Source: Clostridiaceae bacterium (GTDB lineage: Bacteria > Bacillota > Clostridia > DSM-8532). Taken from it: a DNA stretch of 60,220 nucleotides. The notes beneath the pieces were generated by a model. The model ran no database searches. It was not told the origin of the DNA and saw only the letters and a program-made list of their open reading frames with translations. Location of the stretch: positions 1 through 60,220 of the forward strand of contig JAAYXD010000070.1 in assembly GCA_012516065.1 (NCBI GenBank), given 5' to 3'. The translations under genes and the position numbers were made by a program. Position 1 is the first letter of the stretch, and each line of letters starts with the position of its first letter. Below, piece after piece: positions 54,603 to 60,220 of the stretch.

Positions 54603-55619
54603 TTAATCGCCGATACCGTATTTGTCTATGTCTGCTTCCGTAATAGTCGCCGCATCAAAGTATCTTTCTTCGTTGATAACGATCTTTTCAGAAAGCGTCT
54701 TTCCGGCTTCAAGATCCTGTATCATCTGGTGAATCCTTTCAGCCTGGAACGGGCTGCACTGTACGTCCAGGTTCCAGTTGCCAGCGAGCACTTCCCTGAG
54801 AGCCCACTTATTGAAGTCAAAGCCTATAATTACGACGTCTCCGTTTTTACCGTGCGTGATACCGGCTTCATCGAGCGCCGCAACCGCACCCCTGGCCATA
54901 CCGTCGTTTTCAGCGTATATAACGTTAAACTTTTCTCCCGAATTTATAACTGATTCCACAATCTGCTTTGCAGTAGCTTCGTCCCATGTAGCGGTCTGCT
55001 GAACGACGCATTTCATCGTGCCTTTCTCAAATTGCTCGTTCAAAGGTTCCGTACGTCCGATCTGAGCATCGCTGCCCATTGCGCCCTGAATATGTACAAC
55101 ATTATATTCAGGAAGTTTCTGATCCAACAGCCACTGGACAGCCATCTTGCCCTGCGCTTTCATGTCAGATATGACAGCAGCTTCAAACAGGCTTTGATCA
55201 ACGTTCATCATGCGGTCAAAAAGGAATACTTTAACGCCCGCATTCTTTGCGTTTTGAAGAACATTCGTCCACCCGTCCGTTGCAGCCGCCGAGATGAGGA
55301 GGTAGTCCACGCCGTCGGTGATGAACTGCTGTGCCGCATTCAGCTGCTCATCATTCTTCAGGCTGTAGAATGTCGATACTTTGTATCCGTTTGCTTCGTT
55401 GAATACCCTTTCAAAGTCTGCCACGTTTGCGGCGCGGTATCCGGACTCGGAAGGCGGGTTGTTAACTATGCCGACTTTGATGAGACCACCGGAAGTGTCC
55501 GCAGGTGTTTTCGATGTTGTATCGGATGGTGTTTGCGCCGGAGTTGAAGGTGCTGCCGTGCATGCTGCCAGTCCCAGTGCTAACACGGCGACCAGGATTA
55601 AAGCTAGAAATTTTTTCAT
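54603..55619 (-). CDS. Sugar ABC transporter substrate-binding lipoprotein (YtfQ-like)
   Basis: A 338-aa periplasmic-binding protein. The signal peptide ends in the lipobox LAAC, followed by a Thr/Ser/Pro linker. The Peripla_BP_4 fold shows KVGIVNNPPSESGYRAANVADF, the ITDGVDYLLISAAATDGW segment and DRMMNVDQSLF. Closest in pattern to YtfQ, which binds furanose sugars; ribose- or xylose-binding proteins are related. It has its own promoter region separate from the regulatory genes upstream. Likely the transport (not sensing) binding protein. Confidence 0.93.
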   Translation of the reverse strand: MKKFLALILVAVLALGLAACTAAPSTPAQTPSDTTSKTPADTSGGLIKVGIVNNPPSESGYRAANVADFERVFNEANGYKVSTFYSLKNDEQLNAAQQFITDGVDYLLISAAATDGWTNVLQNAKNAGVKVFLFDRMMNVDQSLFEAAVISDMKAQGKMAVQWLLDQKLPEYNVVHIQGAMGSDAQIGRTEPLNEQFEKGTMKCVVQQTATWDEATAKQIVESVINSGEKFNVIYAENDGMARGAVAALDEAGITHGKNGDVVIIGFDFNKWALREVLAGNWNLDVQCSPFQAERIHQMIQDLEAGKTLSEKIVINEERYFDAATITEADIDKYGIGD

Positions 55620-55652
55620 TTTTCTTTCCCCTTTCTTTTTTCTTTTGTGCAG

Positions 55653-55681
55653 ATCGTATAACTATTGGATAAAAAAAACAA
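55653..55681 (-). promoter_or_regulatory. Candidate promoter of the sugar transporter operon
   Basis: On the minus strand TTGTTT (55681-55676), 17 nt and TACGAT (55658-55653). The -35 is poor, as expected for an activator-dependent promoter. Just upstream (55730-55701) are two A/T-rich, loosely similar stretches, TTTTTTAAATGAA and TTTGTTTAAAATTTT, about one and a half helical turns apart. They could be YesN-binding direct repeats. Confidence 0.4.
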
Positions 55682-55840
55682 GTTTTCCGTATGAAGTGCA
55701 TAAAATTTTAAACAAATTCATTTAAAAAACTAACAATTAACTTCTTAATATTCTTTTGTATTCCTTATTTTCTATCTTATTCCAGTTATCTTTATCAGTG
55801 TTTCGTAATATTTCAAACATTTACAGTAAAAAAACCAACC

Positions 55841-56836
55841 TCAGTATTTCCTGCTGTCGATTATTTCCCGGGTGATACTCGTAAAGTCAAAATAAGTCTC
55901 ATCTATGTATCTAATCCGCTCTATCGGTTCTCCGCGCTCGAGCTTCTTTATAGTTTCATCCACATACGGCCCCTGCAGCGGATTGCATTCCACATTCAAT
56001 GCTATTTTCCTCGCTAAAGTATACTCAAGCCCAAGCCTCGTTGCGTCAAACGATATTACAATTACGCCGCTGTAAGGGTCGCACTGCAGTCCCGCTTCCT
56101 CCATCGCATCGATCGCACCGAGCGCCTCACCGTCGTTTTCACAGTAAACAACGTCTATATCTTTTGTCTGCTTTAAAATAGAGCTCATGACTTCATATGA
56201 CTTGGCTCTCGTAAAATCCCCGCACTCCTGCGCCACGATTTCCCAGTTCGGATGCCGCCTGACCGCTTCCTCAAGAGCGGCAGTCCTGCCTATCTGCGCG
56301 GAGGAACCTATCGTACCCTGAATATGGACTATTCTTATCGGTTCTTCACTTCTGCCCCGCTTTTTAAGAAAGTCCGCAAGCCAGTTAGCCGCTATCTCGC
56401 CTTCCTTATAAAAATCAGCACCGATAAAAGCCGTGAACAAATCCCTATCCTGTTGTTCTATATACCTGTCGATCACGATGACCGGTATATCGGCTTCCTT
56501 AGCTTCGAGCAGAATGGAATTCCATCCGGTCTCAACATTCGGAGAAAATACGATATAGTCCACACCCTGCTGTATAAACATCCGGATAGCCCGGATCTGG
56601 TTTTCCTGCTCCTGTCTTGCATTATCAAAAATCAGCATGTATCCGTTTTCTTCGGACAGTGCGGACTTCATGCTCTCGGTGTTGGCCACGCGCCACTCCG
56701 ACTCGGCCCCTACCTGCGAAAACCCAACCACAATCAAATTATCTTCGGGAGTTCCCGACACGGACTGCTCCTCTTTAGTGCAGCCGCCCAGGAACAACAT
56801 GATAATGCATAAAAACGCAGCAAAAAGCTTTCTCAT
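55841..56836 (-). CDS. YtfQ-like sugar-binding lipoprotein, sensor partner of the YesM kinase
   Basis: A 331-aa lipoprotein (lipobox LGGC) of the same Peripla_BP_4 type as the transporter's binding protein. It is closer to the YtfQ pattern: VVGFSQVGAESEWRVANTES, QENQIRAIRMFIQQGVDYIVF and IVIDRYIEQQD. Its ATG overlaps the stop codon of the kinase gene (ATGA), so it is made together with the kinase rather than with the transporter. By analogy with XylFII in the XylFII-LytS-YesN system of Clostridium beijerinckii, it probably binds sugar and signals to the kinase outside the membrane. That role is inference. Confidence 0.85.
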   Translation of the reverse strand: MRKLFAAFLCIIMLFLGGCTKEEQSVSGTPEDNLIVVGFSQVGAESEWRVANTESMKSALSEENGYMLIFDNARQEQENQIRAIRMFIQQGVDYIVFSPNVETGWNSILLEAKEADIPVIVIDRYIEQQDRDLFTAFIGADFYKEGEIAANWLADFLKKRGRSEEPIRIVHIQGTIGSSAQIGRTAALEEAVRRHPNWEIVAQECGDFTRAKSYEVMSSILKQTKDIDVVYCENDGEALGAIDAMEEAGLQCDPYSGVIVISFDATRLGLEYTLARKIALNVECNPLQGPYVDETIKKLERGEPIERIRYIDETYFDFTSITREIIDSRKY

Positions 56837-58275
56837 ATTGACATCTCCTTGTCGCTTGTCTTCATCGGAATGGTAACAATAACCTTTGTTCCGGCATCCG
56901 GTTTGCTTTCCAGTGATAAGCCGTATTCCGCGCCGAACAGTATCTGTATCCTCTGGTGCACCGTTCTCAATCCAAAGCCTTCCCTCTTGTTATCGGTGAG
57001 GGAAGCCCGGACCTCTTCAAGGCGTTCGTCGGACATGCCAAGCCCGTCATCAATTACTTCGAGAATAATACGTTCGTTCTCGATTCTGCCGGTCAGACGG
57101 ATAAAACCTTTCCGCCGCGTATTTTTTATGCCGTGATATAACGCGTTTTCCACGACCGGCTGAAGTGTAAGCTTCGGCAGGATATACTTTTTCAGCTCTT
57201 CCGGGATGTTTATTTCGTAATCCATTAAATCACGGTAGCGCATCTGCTGGATTTCAAGATAGCTGCGGATGTGCTGCTCTTCCTCTTCAATAGTAATTAC
57301 ATTTTTCCCGCGGCTTAACGATAAGCGGAAATAGTTTGACAGGCTTGCGACCATTTTTACCGCTTCGCTGATTTCCCCGGACTCAATAAGCCATACAAGG
57401 GTGTCCAAGGTATTATAAAGGAAATGCGGATTAATCTGCGCCTGCATCAACGCGAATTCGGTGCGTCTGCGCTGCTTTTCCTGCTCGGCATTTTTTTCAA
57501 TAAGTTTTATAAGCCGCTCCACCATATCCTCAATGCCGTTGGAAAGTATCTGTATTTCCTCGACGTCTGCCTGGATAGGCTCACGAACTGCCAAACTCCC
57601 CTTACCGATCGCTTCCAGTCGCTCGCAGATCATGTCTATCGGATCAACAATCTTGCGGCTTAATTTTTTAGAACTTGCCAGGAGCAAACATAGCAGCACG
57701 ATTGAAAAGAATATCGCGATAACCATCAGGACAATCATATTCGCGACCATATCCGACTGCAGACTGTTCAGGTGCGCCGCTTCGTAATACAGGTAAGTGT
57801 ACATGTAGCTCTGGATCAAATCGGTCGTAATATAGATATCTTTCTCCAACTGGTCGACGCGCGAGTCGTATTCTTTTGTTTCGGCGATTCTCTGCATCTT
57901 TTGCTCAAGATTGCTGCACAGGTTCAGCACGCTGCTGATTGCACGGATACTGTTTTTTTGAGTCGTGGAATGGTACAGCTTCTGCGCAATCTCCTTCGCA
58001 GACTGCACTTCTTTGATCGGCAAGCCTTCCGAATCCTGGCTGTCAATCACATAAAAGTACATTTTCAAATCCACATCATCTTTGAAATTCTGATTGAACT
58101 CCGAGGCCGTTGTGACATTACTAAGTATTGCGTTATACCGGAATGCATACACAATACCGACCGACGCAAGCACAATAATGACAATCATCAGCGGCAGCGA
58201 TACCAACAGAAGCATATTCCAGAGCCTGCCTTGCATTTTTATTTTTTCATCTTTATGACGGTATACAATGCTCAC
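56833..58275 (-). CDS. YesM/LytS-like sensor histidine kinase
   Basis: A 480-aa membrane kinase. Two membrane helices (~19-43 and ~180-205) enclose an extracytoplasmic, mostly helical domain of ~135 residues. A HAMP-like region (~207-260) and the His_kinase domain follow, with the acceptor His in INPHFLYNTLDTLVWLIES. The ATPase domain has PVVENALYHGI and DDGLGMSDERL, then GFGLRTVHQRIQILFG. It starts with a GTG overlapping the response regulator stop (GTGA) and ends overlapping the binding-protein start. Three genes are thus fully coupled. Confidence 0.94.
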   Translation of the reverse strand: MSIVYRHKDEKIKMQGRLWNMLLLVSLPLMIVIIVLASVGIVYAFRYNAILSNVTTASEFNQNFKDDVDLKMYFYVIDSQDSEGLPIKEVQSAKEIAQKLYHSTTQKNSIRAISSVLNLCSNLEQKMQRIAETKEYDSRVDQLEKDIYITTDLIQSYMYTYLYYEAAHLNSLQSDMVANMIVLMVIAIFFSIVLLCLLLASSKKLSRKIVDPIDMICERLEAIGKGSLAVREPIQADVEEIQILSNGIEDMVERLIKLIEKNAEQEKQRRRTEFALMQAQINPHFLYNTLDTLVWLIESGEISEAVKMVASLSNYFRLSLSRGKNVITIEEEEQHIRSYLEIQQMRYRDLMDYEINIPEELKKYILPKLTLQPVVENALYHGIKNTRRKGFIRLTGRIENERIILEVIDDGLGMSDERLEEVRASLTDNKREGFGLRTVHQRIQILFGAEYGLSLESKPDAGTKVIVTIPMKTSDKEMSI

Positions 58276-59888
58276 TGTTTTGCTCCTTTTCGATATTCGC
58301 TCGGTGTGCAGCCCGTAATTTTTTTAAACACAAAACTGAAGTAGCGCGAATCCTTATATCCGACTTCCGACGCAATTTCGGACAGCAGCTTGTCCGTATG
58401 ACGAAGCAAGCGTTTTGCTTCATTGATTCGTTTCACGGTGAGATATTCTATCAGGGTTTGCCCGACTTCCTGGCTGAATATCGCCGACAGGTAGTTCGGG
58501 CTTATATTCACTTCTTTCGCGACCCTGTCAAGTGAAATGGACGCATCCGCAAAATTCCTGTCAATGAAACCGATAGCGTGCCTTAAAATATCGCGCTGCT
58601 GTTTTATGCTTTCAAGGTCGCGCATCTCGATTGTCCGCTTAATTACCCGAAGTACGTACCGCCTTGCTTCGTCAATTGTTGATACGCTGTCATCAGGCCG
58701 GTATTCGGGTAACCATAAGCTGTCAAAGCTGCAGCCTATCGAATCCAGATATTTTACAGCCGCAAAGAAAACAGCCATTGTGAAGTACCTGCAGAATATC
58801 GGCAGTGAAGCAAATTCCTCACCGATGTTATGAAGTATCTGATCTATGAAGTTATCGGTTTCTTTTTCGGTTCCGCTGCTTAAGAACTTCCTGATATGTT
58901 CCGGATCAATTTCCTTGCTGCCCGCGTCCAGTCGTGAGCGGCTGTTTTCCGTAAGTTTCATTATGCTTGCTTCCGAAAGAATATGCTCATCCGGGCATAA
59001 ATATCGGTAAGACAATATACGGCTGGCCTCATCAAAACAGTTTGGAATGGCACCGAGCCTTGATACGGGAGTACCGCATGCGATATACCAGCTTACATCG
59101 TGACCTGCCATCGCGCAGCGGTTTTTAATATTTTCAATGCAATTGGCCGTGTTGCGCCCGATATCGCTTTCCGGCCCTTTCACCAAAACAGCATATGTTG
59201 TTATATTCCACCTGAAAAAAATAAGCTCGGGATGATCGACGAAATACTTCGTAACATTATTCTGTACCGCAGCGAGATTTTCGGTATAGCTTTCAGGTAC
59301 ACTGCCATCGTATTCGGCGCTGCTAAGAGAAAAAAGAACAATATTATAGAACGGAGCGATTATATCAATATTCAAATTCTTTGCAGTTTCACAGATTTCC
59401 GGGACACTCAGGCCGCCGGTAACAATCTGCTCAAAAAATCTTCTTCTTGAAAAATTCTCATATTCCTGGGCTTCCCGTTTAAAATTTTCTATGTACTGCT
59501 GCTGATAACGCTCTTCCTGCATTTTCTCCCGCATTTCATTGAGCATTTCCACGAGTTTTTCCTTAATGATCGGCTTAAGCAGATACTGCTCCACGCCCAG
59601 GTGAATAGCCTGCTGCGCATATGAAAAATCGTCATAACCGCTGATTATGACAATTTTCGTCCTGGGAAGCTCTTTACGAACTATTTTAATTAACGACAGT
59701 CCGTCCATAAACGGCATTTTGATATCGGTGATAAGAAGATCGGGTTGTATTTCGCGAATCATCGGCAGCGCGAGTTCACCGTCCGAAGCGTCGCCGGCAT
59801 AATGAAAACCGTACTGTTCCCACAGAACGTTTTTACGTATGCCTTCGCGAACCACTGTTTCATCCTCGACAAGAAAAACCTTAAACAT
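58272..59888 (-). CDS. YesN-like response regulator with AraC-type DNA-binding domain
   Basis: A 538-aa regulator. The receiver (1-~120) has FLVEDETVVREG, the acceptor Asp in LLITDIKMPFMDG and KPIIKEKL. A long middle region (~130-420) resembles the YesN linker. The AraC-type domain (~440-535) has two helix-turn-helix units: LDRVAKEVNISPNYLSAIF and LSEIASEVGYKDSRYFSFVF, ending KITGCTPSEYRKG. ATG 59888 starts the receiver cleanly; a longer frame to 59975 is not supported. First gene of the YesN-YesM-binding-protein operon. Likely activates the sugar transporter operon downstream. Confidence 0.95.
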   Translation of the reverse strand: MFKVFLVEDETVVREGIRKNVLWEQYGFHYAGDASDGELALPMIREIQPDLLITDIKMPFMDGLSLIKIVRKELPRTKIVIISGYDDFSYAQQAIHLGVEQYLLKPIIKEKLVEMLNEMREKMQEERYQQQYIENFKREAQEYENFSRRRFFEQIVTGGLSVPEICETAKNLNIDIIAPFYNIVLFSLSSAEYDGSVPESYTENLAAVQNNVTKYFVDHPELIFFRWNITTYAVLVKGPESDIGRNTANCIENIKNRCAMAGHDVSWYIACGTPVSRLGAIPNCFDEASRILSYRYLCPDEHILSEASIMKLTENSRSRLDAGSKEIDPEHIRKFLSSGTEKETDNFIDQILHNIGEEFASLPIFCRYFTMAVFFAAVKYLDSIGCSFDSLWLPEYRPDDSVSTIDEARRYVLRVIKRTIEMRDLESIKQQRDILRHAIGFIDRNFADASISLDRVAKEVNISPNYLSAIFSQEVGQTLIEYLTVKRINEAKRLLRHTDKLLSEIASEVGYKDSRYFSFVFKKITGCTPSEYRKGAKQ

Positions 59889-60220
59889 ACTGGTTCTTCC
59901 CTTCTCATCAACGCCTGTGCTCATCATGGAATGCATCGGAAGGATTGGTAACAACATAGAAGAAAATATAAGCACACATATTTGCGATTCAGACTTATCA
60001 CTGCATATATCTGGAATTTATATCACGTACATTAATGATAGCACCTTGAAAAACATATTGTCAACAATATCGGCGCCGAGGGACGGTGTCAAATTGTTGT
60101 GGAGTTTTTGCTTGACAACCTCCTGTTGTTATCCAACCAAACTCCTTAACCGGCCATAAGATCTAATTAGTATCTGTGTTGGACTATTAGTGGGTAGATT
60201 GTATTGTTCTTTCTCGAATA
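59889..60220. other. Intergenic region upstream of the yesN-like gene, to the window edge
   Basis: Apart from the promoter and dyad at 60035-60070, this A+T-rich stretch shows no coding frame of interest. A plus-strand TTGACA at 60114 has no matching -10 at normal spacing. The rest is unassigned. Confidence 0.4.
60035..60070 (-). promoter_or_regulatory. Promoter of the yesN-yesM-binding-protein operon with a dyad on the -35
   Basis: On the minus strand, -35 TTGACA (60064-60059), 18 nt and -10 TATCAT (60040-60035). An inverted repeat ATATTG-TCAA-CAATAT (60055-60070) covers the -35 box and could be a regulator site. Confidence 0.6.

Overview
The window reads as a chromosomal segment of an anaerobic, spore-forming, xylan-degrading member of the Clostridia. 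The grounds are spo0A, a leucine-type T-box leader, GTP-dependent PEP carboxykinase beside an oxaloacetate-decarboxylase/transcarboxylase trio, lipoprotein-type ABC binding proteins, and a surface GH10 xylanase built as CBM22-CBM22-GH10-CBM9-SLH. That xylanase layout is known from the Clostridium thermocellum / C. stercorarium group. I cannot name the species from the sequence alone. No rRNA, tRNA, CRISPR array, transposase or phage gene was seen.

Layout. 0-5.8 kb (all minus): pgi, then a three-gene biotin-dependent carboxyltransferase set (oadA-like, biotin carrier, mmdA-like) with a recognisable promoter, then the tRNA methyltransferase mnmM (ytqB). 6-10.5 kb: spo0A, a small membrane protein, a LiaF/toastrack-like protein translationally coupled to a PspC protein, and a class B penicillin-binding protein. 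10.6-19.5 kb: the conserved rimP-nusA-ylxR-ylxQ-infB-rbfA-nrnA-truB-ribF translation/transcription operon, preceded by a cluster of palindromes. 19.8-26.3 kb: pckG, a UROD-like protein, leuA behind a T-box leader with two antiterminator/terminator modules, and gap. 26.4-30.6 kb (plus): a LysR regulator and the xylanase.

30.7-39.8 kb (minus) is a probable single operon: esterase-oppBCDF-family 5 binding protein-MFS transporter-LacI regulator. It runs from a consensus promoter (TTGACA-17-TATAAT) followed directly by a perfect 30-bp palindrome with a LacI-type core. A decayed copy of the xylanase's SLH-encoding 3' end and terminator lies just upstream of that promoter, in direct orientation to the intact copy 9.2 kb away, so this operon is bracketed by direct repeats.

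40-48 kb (minus): a polar amino acid ABC transporter, then a BvgS-like hybrid histidine kinase with an EAL-type response regulator. 48.4-49.7 kb: a zinc-ribbon protein and a methyltransferase. 49.8-59.9 kb (minus): a YesN-YesM two-component system coupled to a YtfQ-like sugar-binding lipoprotein, followed by a ytfQ-ytfR-ytfT-yjfF-type sugar transporter and a coupled alpha/alpha-toroid protein. This resembles the XylFII-LytS-YesN xylose sensor described in Clostridium beijerinckii. Taken together, the accessory half of the window appears devoted to cutting xylan-type polymers at the cell surface, importing the products through two different ABC systems, and sensing them through LacI and periplasmic-binding-protein regulators.
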